From positions 1 through 45,482 of the forward strand of contig JAQUUB010000030.1 of assembly GCA_028694115.1 (NCBI GenBank): a stretch of DNA of 45,482 nucleotides. Reading direction: 5' to 3'. A program made the translations under genes and the position numbers. This DNA comes from Lachnospiraceae bacterium (GTDB lineage Bacteria > Bacillota_A > Clostridia > Lachnospirales > Lachnospiraceae). The notes beneath the pieces were generated by a model, which was not told where the DNA came from, made no database searches, and saw only the letters and a program-made list of their open reading frames with translations. Positions 32,593-43,900 of the stretch are shown here, in pieces (the first letter of the stretch is position 1; each line of letters opens with the position of its first letter).

Positions 32593-34602
32593 ATGGATGA
32601 CATGTTCCTATCCTATTTGACATCTGTAGATGACTCTAAGCAAGATATATTGTTTGACCTTTTAAGGCAAACCTATACCAGAATCGCCCTTGTGGATATT
32701 AAGGATGAAACACTTACGAATATCTATGATGCCACCGGGACACTGCAGAAAGAGATAAAGTTAACCTATGCGCAGGCCCTGGAGAACTTTTTGTTCGAAA
32801 ATATCATGGAGGAGGATAGATATTCTGCACAGAAGGCACTGTCATTAGATGCACTGCGAGAGTTTTATCACAGTGGTGTGGAGAAGAAATGTCTGGAGTT
32901 TCGTTCTCTTGCCAAAGAATATGTCTATGAGTGGAGAGAAATGATCTTGACCACTGCATCCACAAAGCAGCCAGATATCATCTACATACTGCTGAAAAAT
33001 ATTAACGAACAAAAGCTGATGAGCGGAATTATTGACCGCTTTATCTATCATGATTGTGATTATTTCATTTACCTTGATGTAAAAAAGGACAGTTATACCA
33101 TGTTTAGCCACAGTGACAGCGGAACCCCGCTGCCACCGGTTGTCTGCAATTCTTACTCCACTGAGATTGTAAAGTACGCTGACGAGTTTGTTGTCCCCGA
33201 GGATAGAGATTACACCATAAAGCAAATGAGTCTGGAACAAGTTGTGAAGCAGTTAGATGATCGGGGGGAGCATTTCTTTTATGTGGGCATCGCTGACCCC
33301 GTTCGCGGCTATACCCGCAAATGCCTAAAGTATGTTTACTATGACAAGGAAAATCAGATGGTGCTTCTGATACGCACCGATGTTACAGATATCTATCTTA
33401 AAGAGCAGAAAAAGCAAAAGGATATTTCCAATGCCCTGAGAATTGCCGAAGAGGCGAATCGTTCTAAATCTCAATTTTTTGCGCAAATGAGTCATGAACT
33501 TCGTACGCCTATGAATGCGATCATTGGACTTAATGAGATCATGAAGACAAATTTGGAGGATAAGCCATTTCTTTCAGACTGTATTGCAAAATCTCAGTCA
33601 GCTTCCGAATATCTTTTGTCCCTGCTTAACGATATGTTAGATCTGTCCAGCGTGGAAACCGGCAGGCTAAAACTTGTGAATCAACCCTTTTCTCTTTTTC
33701 AATTACTGAAGGACATCAATACTATGATATTGCCTACTGCTGAGAAAAATCATGTAAAGTATAGTTTCGAAAGCCAGGGGAGTCTTAAAGCCGATTACGA
33801 TGGGGACAAAATCAGAGTTCAGCAGATTTTGGTGAACTTGCTGAATAATGCAATAAAATTCACTCCGGAATCGGGAAGCGTTGTGTTTAAAGCAATCATT
33901 TCACCAAAAGCGGATCAGGATTCTCTGCGGTTTATCGTAAGAGACAGTGGCGTTGGTATTTCACCGGACTTTATGCCCCGCCTTTTTGATGCTTTTGCAC
34001 AAGAACGTAGTGCTGCTTCCGCCCCATACGCCGGCAGCGGATTAGGTCTTAGTATCTCACATGAGCTGGTCACCATGATGGGTGGAACCATTGAAGTGGA
34101 AAGTGAACCTGGCAAAGGCAGTACCTTTACCGTTAATCTTTCTTTGCAGCGTTATGATGATCCTTCGATAAAAGAGGTATCCACTTCCTATTCCGCTGAG
34201 CAATTGTCGGGACGCAGAGTGCTTTTGGTTGAAGATCACCCAATGAATGCAATGATTGCCCGTAAACTTCTTGAGCAAAAAGGGATGCTTGTGGAGCATG
34301 CTCAGAACGGAAAAGAAGGGGTGGACATCTTTGAAAACTCAGAGTCTGGACACTTTGATGCTATTTTGATGGATATTCGTATGCCGGTTATGGATGGTCT
34401 CACAGCAACGAGGGAAATCAGGGGATTGCCTCATGGTCAGGCCAAAACCATTCCCATCATCGCTATGACCGCAAATGCATTCGAGGAGGATCGGGAAAAA
34501 ACAAAGGCAGCAGGTATGCAGGCCCATCTTGCAAAACCAATTCGTCCCGAAAACCTGTTTGATGCTTTAACAGCCAATATTTTCAACAATTCAATGAAGT
34601 GA
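32593..34602 (+). CDS. Hybrid histidine kinase, cytoplasmic sensor type
   Basis: This 669-residue kinase has no membrane helix. The N-terminal 270 residues form two PAS-like modules of unknown ligand. The phosphoacceptor is in QMSHELRTPMNAIIGL (about residue 300), followed by the ATPase boxes NLLNNAIKFT, DSGVGISPDF and GSGLGLSISHEL. A receiver domain ends the protein with VLLVEDHPMNAMIARKLLE and the phosphorylated aspartate in ILMDIRMPVMDGL (about residue 592). No helix-turn-helix or HPt domain follows. ATG 32593 has GGAAGGAG upstream. It is separated from the next kinase by a terminator, so it is its own unit. Confidence 0.93.
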   Translation: MDDMFLSYLTSVDDSKQDILFDLLRQTYTRIALVDIKDETLTNIYDATGTLQKEIKLTYAQALENFLFENIMEEDRYSAQKALSLDALREFYHSGVEKKCLEFRSLAKEYVYEWREMILTTASTKQPDIIYILLKNINEQKLMSGIIDRFIYHDCDYFIYLDVKKDSYTMFSHSDSGTPLPPVVCNSYSTEIVKYADEFVVPEDRDYTIKQMSLEQVVKQLDDRGEHFFYVGIADPVRGYTRKCLKYVYYDKENQMVLLIRTDVTDIYLKEQKKQKDISNALRIAEEANRSKSQFFAQMSHELRTPMNAIIGLNEIMKTNLEDKPFLSDCIAKSQSASEYLLSLLNDMLDLSSVETGRLKLVNQPFSLFQLLKDINTMILPTAEKNHVKYSFESQGSLKADYDGDKIRVQQILVNLLNNAIKFTPESGSVVFKAIISPKADQDSLRFIVRDSGVGISPDFMPRLFDAFAQERSAASAPYAGSGLGLSISHELVTMMGGTIEVESEPGKGSTFTVNLSLQRYDDPSIKEVSTSYSAEQLSGRRVLLVEDHPMNAMIARKLLEQKGMLVEHAQNGKEGVDIFENSESGHFDAILMDIRMPVMDGLTATREIRGLPHGQAKTIPIIAMTANAFEEDREKTKAAGMQAHLAKPIRPENLFDALTANIFNNSMK

Positions 34603-34612
34603 ATTTTCCCAG

Positions 34613-34646
34613 GAGCTATTGCATTTCTACATGAACGCAATGGCTC
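34613..34646 (+). terminator. Terminator of the first hybrid kinase gene
   Basis: GAGCTATTGC (34613-34622) pairs with GCAATGGCTC (34637-34646), with one T-G pair, followed by TTGCTTTATC. Confidence 0.7.
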
Positions 34647-34739
34647 TTGCTTTATCTATATCCTCAAAACTCATTTTAAATAAAACTTATTATTATAGCA
34701 CTTGATTTAAAATTGTCAATTGGAAATCGCCTGTAATTG

Positions 34740-34768
34740 TTGACTTTTGTGAAATGCGGCAGTAAACT
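34740..34768 (+). promoter_or_regulatory. Promoter upstream of the second kinase and leader RNA
   Basis: TTGACT (34740-34745) and TAAACT (34763-34768) are 17 bases apart. Other possible -10s (TATATT at 34768) are too far away. Confidence 0.55.
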
Positions 34769-34775
34769 ATATTAT

Positions 34776-34888
34776 GTATATTTATATTTGTTCGGATTTA
34801 TTAGAAGACTAGCAGGAAGTGCTAAGCGCCTTCATTAATGTTTGAATGAAGTATTTTAAAAGCGCCAATAACGAAAGGCGTTTTTTTT
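34776..34888 (+). ncRNA. Putative attenuator leader or small RNA
   Basis: Transcription from the promoter at 34740 would give an RNA of about 110 bases ending at a strong intrinsic terminator, AGCGCC paired with GGCG plus eight T (34861-34888). Upstream is a hairpin CTTCATT/AATGAAG (34830-34851). GCGCC occurs twice (34826-34830 and 34862-34866), and GGCG (34877-34880) could pair with either, so a switch between termination and read-through is possible. No known riboswitch consensus was recognised. It lies 58 bases before the kinase start. Confidence 0.5.
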
Positions 34889-34945
34889 AAAGGCTCGTTT
34901 TATTTATTTTTGAGAACAATGGGGTAAAGAAGGAGAATGTGCGAA

Positions 34946-37900
34946 ATGATAGATAAACAATTTAAAAATACAGATTTGTCAAATGAAAACGAATTCAGGC
35001 ACGAGCTGGAGCTGTATCGTGCTTCCCAGCTCGGCGGCGTTTTTACGGTTGTGGCAGATGAATATTTCACTCTGATTTATGGAAATGACAAATATTATCG
35101 TATGCATGAATACACTCCACAGAGCATGGCGGCACGCCTTCACAATCATTGCAGTGAATATGTGCATCCAGAGGATCTCCCAAGAGTTCTGCAAACCGTT
35201 AATGATACCCTGAATGCCGGCCGTGACTACGCAGAATGGGTGATGCGTGTGATTACCGGCAATGGAAACATCCGCTATATTCTTTGCAGTGGAATATTTA
35301 AAGTTGTCGATGGTCAGACAATTATGGACGGCGTAGTCATGGACATCACAAAGCAGAAGGAAACAGAGGAAGCGCTGCGCATCAGTGAGGAAAAATTTCG
35401 TATTGCCACCGAAAACTCTGATGTGTCCTTTTGGTCCTACAACTTCAGAGCCAAAGAAATTACTCAGACCAGGGCTTCCAAAATGCGCCACGGACATGAA
35501 GAGGTGGTGCTGAATGTTCCTGATAGTGTAATTGAGTCCGGATTTGTCCGCAAGGATTCCATAAAGGATTTTATGGAAATGTACAAAAAACTGGAGCAGG
35601 GCGTTAAAACATGTTCTGCGGATATCTGGTTTCACACCCCTGATGAAAAGGGATGGTGGTGTGAACATATTGACTATACTAACGTTCTTGATGAAAAGGG
35701 GCGTCCTGTTATTGCCTACGCAGTGGGCAAGGATGTAACAGCAGTCAAACTGGCAGAGCAACGGTATAATGAAGAAATGGAATACTCAAAAGCAGTCCAG
35801 CACAAAAAGCTGCTTGCAAAGGCCCGCTCCAATATGACTCAGAATATTGTTGAATCCTCTATTGCCAAAGACAATGTACGTGTACTGGCAGAGGGTGGTT
35901 CATACTCTGCCGGAACGGAGCAGCTGGCAAAAACAGCTCTTACGAAGGAACAGCAGGAACAGATGCGACGTATGCTCGACCGCAAGCGTGTCCTAAAGGC
36001 ATTTGAAAATGGTGAAACACAGTATTCGTTTGATTATCAGCGCAAGGCGCAGGATGGAACTATTATTTGGGTAAGCACCACGGTGAAATCCTATCAGAAT
36101 CAGCAGACAAAGGATATCATGTCCTTTATGTATACCTATGATATCAATGAGGAAAAAATCAAGGATGCGATTATTCAGGTAGTCTCCGAAATAGAGCATG
36201 ACTACGTTGCGTATGTGGATTTGAAAAACAACACATACAGTATGTATCTCGGAAACAAAGAGAATGGTCCATTGCCTGCGCAGTACAGTGACGACTATGT
36301 GGACTCTCTCATACGAATCAATCGTGAAATCTTAGTTCCGGAAGATATAGAGCGCATCAACCATGATATGATGCCGGAAACTATTCGGAAAAATTTAGAA
36401 GAGAAAAATGTATTTTCCACTATTTGTGGTGTGAAGCATACAGATGGAAGTATCCGCCAAAAAAGATTACAATATACTTATTTGGATAAGCCCAGTGAGC
36501 AGATCCTGGTAACACGCAGCGATGTCACAGATTTGTTTAATCAGCAAAAGCAGCAGCACGATATGCTGCAGACTGCACTCCTCGCAGCAGAGCAGGCGAA
36601 CAGTGCAAAGAGTGACTTCCTCTCTCGCATGAGCCATGAAATCCGCACACCGATGAATGCCATCATCGGCATGGCTGCTATTGCGGCACAGTCTATCGGG
36701 GATGATGCGCAGGTGGCGGATTGTATTAGTAAAATTGGTATTTCCTCTCGTTTTTTGCTCTCGCTTATTAATGACATACTGGACATGAGCCGAATTGAGA
36801 GTGGGAAGGTGCTGCTTAGACGGGAAAAAATTCCATTTGAAGAGTTTCTGAACGGAATCAACTCTATTTGCTATAACCAGGCCAGTTCAAAAAACATTGA
36901 TTATGAGAATATTGTGGATTCCAGTGTGGAAGATTATTATATTGGAGATGCTATGAAACTCCAACAAATTATCATCAACATTCTTTCTAATGCCATCAAG
37001 TTTACTCCTGAGCACGGGAAGGTATCGATTAGTGTTCGCCAGGTAAAAAGAGAGAAGAATGATGCTGTGCTGCGTTTTGTAATCAACGACACTGGCTGCG
37101 GCATCGCAGAGCAGTATATCCCCCATCTATTTGAAGCGTTCTCTCAGGAGCATTCCGGAACTACTGCGATGTATGGCGGCACAGGGCTTGGTCTTGCAAT
37201 CTGCAACAATCTTGTCTCCATGATGGACGGCACAATTGCTGTGCGCAGCATCAAGGATGTGGGTTCAGAGTTTACGGTAGATGTGAAGCTTGGCATTACG
37301 GAGGAATCAAAGGTAAGATACGCCAAAAAGCAGAACTACAATTTCGCAGAGCTGAAAGCGCTTGTGGTGGATGATGATGTCATTGTCTGCGAGCAGGCGG
37401 TGATTACCCTGAAGGAAATCGGTGTAAAATCCGAATGGGTAGACAGCGGAAAAAAAGCAGTTGACCGGGTAAAAGAAAAATGGGACAAAAAAGAATATTA
37501 TGACCTTGTGCTGATTGACTGGAAGATGCCCGAGATGGATGGTATCGAAACAGCAAGACAGATCCGCAAAATTGTGGGACCTGACGTTACTATTATAATT
37601 ATGACAGCTTATGATTGGGCTGCGATTGAGCACGATGCAAAGCTGGCAGGTGTAAACCTGCTGATGAGCAAGCCAATGTTTAAATCTTCTCTTATTTCGG
37701 CCTTTGAAAAAGCATTTTACGAAAAGCAGGAGGAAGCAGAAACAAATATAAAGGATGATTTTAACTTTGAGGGAAAAAGAATTCTTTTGGTGGAAGATCA
37801 TCCCCTAAATGTGGAGGTTGCCAAAAAGCTTCTGGAACGCAAGGGCTTTTCAGTGGAACATGCTGCAAATGGGGTGTGTGCAGTAGAAATGTATGCAAAA

Positions 37901-38173
37901 ACACCTGCCGGGTATTACGATGCAATCCTGATGGATATCCGTATGCCGCAAATGGATGGCTTACAGGCAACAAATGCAATCCGTCACATGAGTAAAGGAA
38001 CTTCTAAAAGCATTCCGATTATTGCGATGACGGCCAATGCGTTTGATGATGATATTCAAAAATCAAAGGCGGCAGGAATGAATGCCCACCTGGCCAAGCC
38101 TATTGAACCCACGCAGATGTTCCAAACTTTGTATGATTTTATTTATGGGAGAAAAGGTGGAAATGATGACTAG
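34946..38173 (+). CDS. Hybrid histidine kinase with PAS sensors and two receivers
   Basis: This is a soluble kinase of about 1075 residues. PAS-like domains occupy roughly residues 25-140 (FTVVADEYFTLIYGNDKYY), 150-270 and 310-410. A further sensor segment resembling that of the first kinase precedes the phosphoacceptor RMSHEIRTPMNAIIGM at about 561. The ATPase boxes NILSNAIKFTPE, DTGCGIAEQ and GTGLGLAI follow. Two receivers end the protein, with aspartates in VLIDWKMPEMDG (about 856) and ILMDIRMPQMDG (about 995). There is no output domain. ATG 34946 is 10 bases from AAGGAG; ATG 34937 is only 1 base away and less likely. It overlaps the next kinase gene. Confidence 0.92.
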   Translation: MIDKQFKNTDLSNENEFRHELELYRASQLGGVFTVVADEYFTLIYGNDKYYRMHEYTPQSMAARLHNHCSEYVHPEDLPRVLQTVNDTLNAGRDYAEWVMRVITGNGNIRYILCSGIFKVVDGQTIMDGVVMDITKQKETEEALRISEEKFRIATENSDVSFWSYNFRAKEITQTRASKMRHGHEEVVLNVPDSVIESGFVRKDSIKDFMEMYKKLEQGVKTCSADIWFHTPDEKGWWCEHIDYTNVLDEKGRPVIAYAVGKDVTAVKLAEQRYNEEMEYSKAVQHKKLLAKARSNMTQNIVESSIAKDNVRVLAEGGSYSAGTEQLAKTALTKEQQEQMRRMLDRKRVLKAFENGETQYSFDYQRKAQDGTIIWVSTTVKSYQNQQTKDIMSFMYTYDINEEKIKDAIIQVVSEIEHDYVAYVDLKNNTYSMYLGNKENGPLPAQYSDDYVDSLIRINREILVPEDIERINHDMMPETIRKNLEEKNVFSTICGVKHTDGSIRQKRLQYTYLDKPSEQILVTRSDVTDLFNQQKQQHDMLQTALLAAEQANSAKSDFLSRMSHEIRTPMNAIIGMAAIAAQSIGDDAQVADCISKIGISSRFLLSLINDILDMSRIESGKVLLRREKIPFEEFLNGINSICYNQASSKNIDYENIVDSSVEDYYIGDAMKLQQIIINILSNAIKFTPEHGKVSISVRQVKREKNDAVLRFVINDTGCGIAEQYIPHLFEAFSQEHSGTTAMYGGTGLGLAICNNLVSMMDGTIAVRSIKDVGSEFTVDVKLGITEESKVRYAKKQNYNFAELKALVVDDDVIVCEQAVITLKEIGVKSEWVDSGKKAVDRVKEKWDKKEYYDLVLIDWKMPEMDGIETARQIRKIVGPDVTIIIMTAYDWAAIEHDAKLAGVNLLMSKPMFKSSLISAFEKAFYEKQEEAETNIKDDFNFEGKRILLVEDHPLNVEVAKKLLERKGFSVEHAANGVCAVEMYAKTPAGYYDAILMDIRMPQMDGLQATNAIRHMSKGTSKSIPIIAMTANAFDDDIQKSKAAGMNAHLAKPIEPTQMFQTLYDFIYGRKGGNDD

Positions 38174-40949
38174 TTATAAACGAATCACTTCATTTGTCAT
38201 ATTCTTGATATTAGGTGTTTTTTTGTCCTCTGCTCCTGTTTTGGCAGCAGAGATGGGGCCGCATCGTGAGCAGCGTGTTGTGAAGGTAGCATATCCGGAA
38301 CAGAAATACCTGAGCGAAATAGATGAAAACGGCAACTACTATGGATATACCTATGACTATTTAAACAAGGTGGCAGAGTTTGCCAACTGGAAGCTGGAGT
38401 ACATAACGTATCCTGATATGAGCCTAAACGATCAGATTATGAGCGGCTTAGCGGAAGTTGAAACAGGCGAGGTGGATTTGCTTGGCGCTATGCTGCAAAA
38501 TAAGGCGTTGGAAGAGAAATACCTTTATCCGGAGAATAATTACGGAATGGTTTATACAACGCTGGAGGTTTTGGACACCAATCTTGACATAACGGAAATG
38601 AATTTCATGCAGATGACGCCCTTGAAGGTTGCGGTTCTTAAAGATGCAGAAACCCGCAATGCAGAACTTAAGGAATATGTAAGGGAAACAGGGGTTGACT
38701 GTGAATATGTTGTTTGCGAAACAACAGATGAACAGATTGAAGCCTTGAAAAACGGCAGTGCAGATGCCATGCTCAAGGTATCGCTGACTTTTCTTCCTGA
38801 TCTAAAGCAAATTGCACAGTTTGCACCTCGCCCATTTTACTTTGCTTCAGGCAAAGGGAACGAAGATTTAATAGAGGAGTTGGATGAGGCCATTGAGAAA
38901 ATTCGCATTACGGATCCTTATTTCGAGAGCAGGCTGAGTGCGAAATATTTTATTAATACCATTGGAGATTTTTCTTTATCGGAAACTGAAGCAGCATATG
39001 TACTCCAAAATGCTAAGCTGCAAGTCTTGTTATTCCCCCAATATGCGCCCTTTTCATTTGTAAACAAAAAAGGTGAGCTGTGTGGAATGTCGGTTTCCAT
39101 ATTAGATGAGATCGGTGAAAAAGCCGGCATCGAGTTTGAGTATCATATTGCAGATGAAAATCAGACGGTCGACGAGCAAATGATCTCGGAGGAGTATGAT
39201 ATCGTACTGGGTCCACCCCACAGCAATACCTTTGCGGAGGATAATGGTCTTGTTTTATCACAACCGTACCTTGAGGCGAATCTGACGATGTTCCTTAATA
39301 AAGCTGCGGAAACAAAGCCAAAATCTGAATGTGTTTTAGGTCTTGTAAACGATGTGCCGGACCCGATAGGCTACGAATACAAAGCACTTCGCTATTATGA
39401 TACCATAGAGCAATGTCTGGATGCAGTAAACGAAGGTGAAGCGGACTATGGATATGCGACAAGATACGCCTTGGACTACTATACCTCGGGCAATAGTCAC
39501 AGAAACCTTGTCTATATTAATTTATCAGGATACAACCGTGAAGTAGGTTTTTATGTGCCGAATACTTCAAAATGTGAACTGCTGTCTATCATCAACAAGT
39601 TTATTCGCAGTACCTCCCAAAAGGATATTCACAGTCATTTGTCATTGGCACTATCTCAAAAGGACTATGGTGGACTGAGAGAAATCCTGAACAATAATCC
39701 ACTGATGGTTATTGCTGTGGTGATAATAATCTGCTCACTTGTCATGCTGACACTTATGATGGCACTTTACAGCAGCATGAATAAAAAGAGGAACATAAAA
39801 TTGCAGCTGGCATATACCGCAAAGAGTGACTTCCTATCCAGAATGAGCCATGATATGCGCACTCCGATGAACGGAATTATCGGCTTAACCGGGCTTACCC
39901 TGGACCTTGACGGACTATCATCTGAGGCCGCAGATAATTTATCTAAGATTGATGAATCGGCGCACTATCTGCTGAGTCTGATTAATGACACGCTGGATAT
40001 GAATAAAATTGAAAGCAACAAAATCGTGCTAAATCGGGAACCTGTCAACCTTGACTCATTTTTCAATCAAATGATTGGAGTTGTAAGAGCAAGTGCGCAA
40101 CAAAAAAATGTGAAACTGACTGCTGTGTCAGATAAAGAATTAAACACTTTGGTGTACTTAGATAAAGTGCGTGTGCAGCAAATATTTTTTAATCTTGTTT
40201 CCAATGCTATTAAATTTACTCCCGAAAACGGTATGGTTGAAGTAAAGGGAGAATGCATGCGGTTAGATGAAAAGCAGATAAAAACAAAACTGGTCATCAA
40301 GGATACCGGTATCGGCATTGACAAGAATTTTCTGCCTAAGCTTTTTGAACCCTTTGAGCAGGAAAATGATCAAACGACTGTCAATTATGGCGGAACAGGA
40401 TTGGGACTTGCTATCGTAAAAAATCTTGTGGAAATCATGGGCGGAACTATTGCAGTTAAAAGTGAAAAAGGGATTGGATCAGAATTTACAGTAGAGCTTG
40501 CTTTTGATTTCGCTGGTGAAGAAGTGAAGCCTGTAATGAAAGAGGCAGCTTTCGAGGTTTGCCTTGCGGGGAAACGTGTTCTGCTCTGCGAGGATCATCC
40601 CCTCAATACGCAGATTGCAACCAGGCTGCTTGAAAAGAAGGGAATGATTGTAGAACATGCAGAAAATGGGCAGGTGGCTGTGGATCTCTTTCGTCAGGGT
40701 CTCCCCAGCTATTACGATGTCATCCTTATGGATATTCGTATGCCGATTATGGATGGGATCGCAGCGACAAAAGCAATCCGGGCACTTGAGCGTATAGATG
40801 CTAAAACTGTACCAATTATTGCGATGACGGCAAACGCCTTTGATGAGGATGTGAAAAAAAGTCTGGATGCCGGCATGAATGCCCATATTGCCAAGCCCAT
40901 TGATCAAAGTATGCTTTTTCAAACGCTCTGTGATTTGACTGCACGCTGA
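38166..40949 (+). CDS. Hybrid histidine kinase with two solute-binding sensor domains
   Basis: A signal-type N-terminus (ITSFVIFLILGVFLSSAPVL) leads to two extracellular SBP_bac_3-type domains (about 35-260 and 285-505). The second begins LQVLLFPQYAPFSFVNKKGEL. A membrane helix follows at about 515-537 (LMVIAVVIIICSLVMLTLMM). Inside the cell come the phosphoacceptor RMSHDMRTPMNGIIGL (about 560), ATPase boxes NLVSNAIKFTPE and GTGLGLAI, and one receiver with aspartate in LMDIRMPIMDG (about 854). The layout resembles EvgS, but without the HPt domain. ATG 38166 is preferred, with AGGTGG 5 bases away; 38163 is the alternative. It overlaps the stop of the preceding kinase by 8 bases. Confidence 0.93.
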   Translation: MTSYKRITSFVIFLILGVFLSSAPVLAAEMGPHREQRVVKVAYPEQKYLSEIDENGNYYGYTYDYLNKVAEFANWKLEYITYPDMSLNDQIMSGLAEVETGEVDLLGAMLQNKALEEKYLYPENNYGMVYTTLEVLDTNLDITEMNFMQMTPLKVAVLKDAETRNAELKEYVRETGVDCEYVVCETTDEQIEALKNGSADAMLKVSLTFLPDLKQIAQFAPRPFYFASGKGNEDLIEELDEAIEKIRITDPYFESRLSAKYFINTIGDFSLSETEAAYVLQNAKLQVLLFPQYAPFSFVNKKGELCGMSVSILDEIGEKAGIEFEYHIADENQTVDEQMISEEYDIVLGPPHSNTFAEDNGLVLSQPYLEANLTMFLNKAAETKPKSECVLGLVNDVPDPIGYEYKALRYYDTIEQCLDAVNEGEADYGYATRYALDYYTSGNSHRNLVYINLSGYNREVGFYVPNTSKCELLSIINKFIRSTSQKDIHSHLSLALSQKDYGGLREILNNNPLMVIAVVIIICSLVMLTLMMALYSSMNKKRNIKLQLAYTAKSDFLSRMSHDMRTPMNGIIGLTGLTLDLDGLSSEAADNLSKIDESAHYLLSLINDTLDMNKIESNKIVLNREPVNLDSFFNQMIGVVRASAQQKNVKLTAVSDKELNTLVYLDKVRVQQIFFNLVSNAIKFTPENGMVEVKGECMRLDEKQIKTKLVIKDTGIGIDKNFLPKLFEPFEQENDQTTVNYGGTGLGLAIVKNLVEIMGGTIAVKSEKGIGSEFTVELAFDFAGEEVKPVMKEAAFEVCLAGKRVLLCEDHPLNTQIATRLLEKKGMIVEHAENGQVAVDLFRQGLPSYYDVILMDIRMPIMDGIAATKAIRALERIDAKTVPIIAMTANAFDEDVKKSLDAGMNAHIAKPIDQSMLFQTLCDLTAR

Positions 40950-40988
40950 CACACAAGAATCTAGTACACAAATTGAAGGAAGCAAAAT

Positions 40989-43900
40989 ATGAAAATTTTG
41001 AAGAGAATAGCAGTGATTGTATTGGTGTTGACCCTGTTTTCCTCTGCTGTAATGCCTGTAATGGCTGCCGGGGAATCAAAAACCGTGCGGGTGGCAGTAC
41101 TGAATTATTCCAATTTTCTCGAGCGTGAGGAGGATGGAACGGTCAGCGGTTATGCAGCTGAATATTTAAACGATATTGCAGAATACACCGGATGGACCTA
41201 TGAATATGTGGATATGCAGTTTGAGGAGGCATTGACAAAACTGCACAGCGGCGAAATAGACCTGGTGGTTGCAGCACAAAAATCGCCAGATCAGGAGGAA
41301 CTGTATGACTTTTCCGAAAGCCCTATGGGTGAAAATGGGACGATTTTATGTGTAAATGCAAATGATAACAGATATGCATACGAAGACACGGCATCCTTTG
41401 ATGGTCTGCGGGTGGGAGTTTTGACAGATTCGGCGTATATCGATCTTTGCAAAGACTATATGACCGAAAATAATATTCATATGACCATGACCGAATATAC
41501 GACAGAGGAAGAAGCCAGTACCGCTTTAGAGGCCGGACAAATAGATGCTTTCATGACGGGATCGATTCGCTATACGGAGGAATATAAGGTTATTGCCCGT
41601 CTTTCGCCAACCGATATATATTTTGGCTGCAATCCCTATGATCCGGAAATTAAGGCTGGCGTTGATGCAGCACAAAAACGTATTTATGCAGGCAACCGCT
41701 ATTATGAAATGTCACTGGATCAAAAATATTTCAGTGATATTCAAGATTCTAAAGTGTTTAGCAAAGCGGAACAGGCTTACATTGAATCACTCAAAGCAAT
41801 CAATCTTGGCTATGTTGCAACGCAGGATCCGGTATCCTACACAGATGCCGGCACGGGTGAATTTGCCGGGATGACCCGACAGATCTTAGACAGAATTTCG
41901 GAAATCAGTGGACTGCAATTTCACTATGTTCCACTTCCTCCGGGAAAAATAGACTATGATTACCTTAGACAGAAGCAAATTGGGTTGATTTCCAGTGTGG
42001 AATATACCAGCATCAATCTCAAGACAAAAGGGCTGCGGCTATCTGAGCCTTACCTGAGTGCACAAAAGGTTTTTGTGGGAAGAAGTAATTTTACATTTGA
42101 TAAAAATGCGGCTCACATCGTTGCAATGGCTACAGGTTCCAGCAGCGTGGAGGCATTTTTACAGACAAAGTATCCTAATTTTAAAATAGTTGCTTATGAC
42201 ACCATCGAGGATAGCTTCCGTGCGGTCGTAAATGGCGATGCAGATCTTCTGATGCAAAATCAGTATGTGGTTACAAATCTTCTCTCAAAACCACAATATG
42301 AAGCATTATCTGCATACCCTGTGGAGGGGTTGAGCGACCAGCTGTGTCTGAGTGCGGTTTCACTTATTGATGTGGATGGGCAGCCGGATGGCTTTTTGTC
42401 AGACCCGCTTTTGATTTCTATTCTTAACAAAAGCATATCTCAGATCAGCGATGATGAGGCTTCACAAATCGTTGCAAAATATACAACCGGAAAGCCATAC
42501 CGTCTCACCCTGCAGGATACGCTGTATAAATTCCGAGTTCCATTTGCTGCCATTGCATTTCTTATGATTGTTTGTATTGGGATGTTTATCCTGATTCTGA
42601 TGATCAGGCAAAGAAACCTGAAAAGGATGGAAGTGAAAAATCAGCTTCTTTCCGAGGCTGCACTTCGTGCAGATCATGCAAATAAAGCAAAATCACAATT
42701 CCTTGCCCGTATGAGTCACGAAATCCGCACGCCCATGAATGCTATTGTGGGGCTGACCGAGATTGCCAGGCATCATTCAGATGAAAAAGAAAAAACGGAT
42801 GATTATCTATCGAAGATAGATTCCTCCGCAAAAATATTGCTTGGGATTATTAATGATGTGTTGGATATGTCGGCTATTGAAAGCGAGAAACTGAAAATTG
42901 CACATAGTCCATTCGATTTGAAAACACTGATATCCTCAGTATCTACGCTGTACTATACCCAGTGTAAAAACAAGGATATAGAGTTTGAGGTAGTGCTCTC
43001 AGGTGTGACAGAAGAGCGCCTGATTGGTGACTCGCTGCGTCTCAATCAGATTTTGCTCAATCTGCTCTCCAATGCCTACAAGTTTACGCCAGAGGGTGGA
43101 AAAATCAAGCTGATGGTATTACAGGAGAATCGAACCGGGGAAAAGATGTATCTGCGCTTTTCGGTTTGCGATAATGGCTGCGGTATCTCGGAAGAACTGC
43201 AGACAAGACTTTTTAAGCCTTTTGAACAGGAGAGTGCCAACACAGCACTTGCTCATGGCGGCAGCGGACTGGGACTTTCTATCACTAAAAATCTGGTAGA
43301 GATGATGCATGGCGCAATTAAGGTGGAAAGCAAAAAAAACATGGGAACAACATTTACGGTGGAGCTTCCCTTTGATGTGGATTCGGCAGCAGCACAGCAG
43401 GATGATTCAAAGTTAAAAGATATTCGGGCTTTGATTGTCGATGATGATAAAAATACGCTGGAATATACCTCTATTGTTCTCCAACGAATCGGGGTACAGT
43501 TTGAAACAGCATCCAATGGTGATGATGCCATCGAACTGTTAAGCAATGCACATAGGGGAGACAGTGGTTATGATATCTGCTTTGTGGACTGGAAGATGCC
43601 CGGAAAAAATGGTATTGATGTGACAAAAAAGATTCGTGATCTGTATGACGAAAATACAATTATCATCATAGTATCTGCTTACGATCTATCGGAGGTGGAG
43701 GAAGAAGCAAAAGCAGCTGGCGCTAATATGTTTATCTCGAAGCCGCTGTTTCAGTCGACTGTTTACAATGTGCTGATGACTCTGAGCGGTGGGAAATATA
43801 CGAAGCTTACCGCTGATCAAGATGCGTATGATTTTACCGGAAAGCGGATTCTGCTTGCAGAAGACAACGAATTGAACCGTGAAATTGCAACGGATTTGCT

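Larger units (their letters stand above)
34603..34945. other. Intergenic stretch with terminator, promoter and probable short RNA
   Basis: This 343-base gap holds the terminator of the first kinase gene (34613-34646), a promoter (34740-34768) and a second, strong terminator at 34858-34888. No open frame of note is visible on either strand. Confidence 0.6.

Noticed and set aside
34979..35761. 260-codon open frame on the minus strand
   Set aside because: It lies wholly inside the second hybrid kinase gene, has no ribosome site and shows no known domain; it is a shadow frame.
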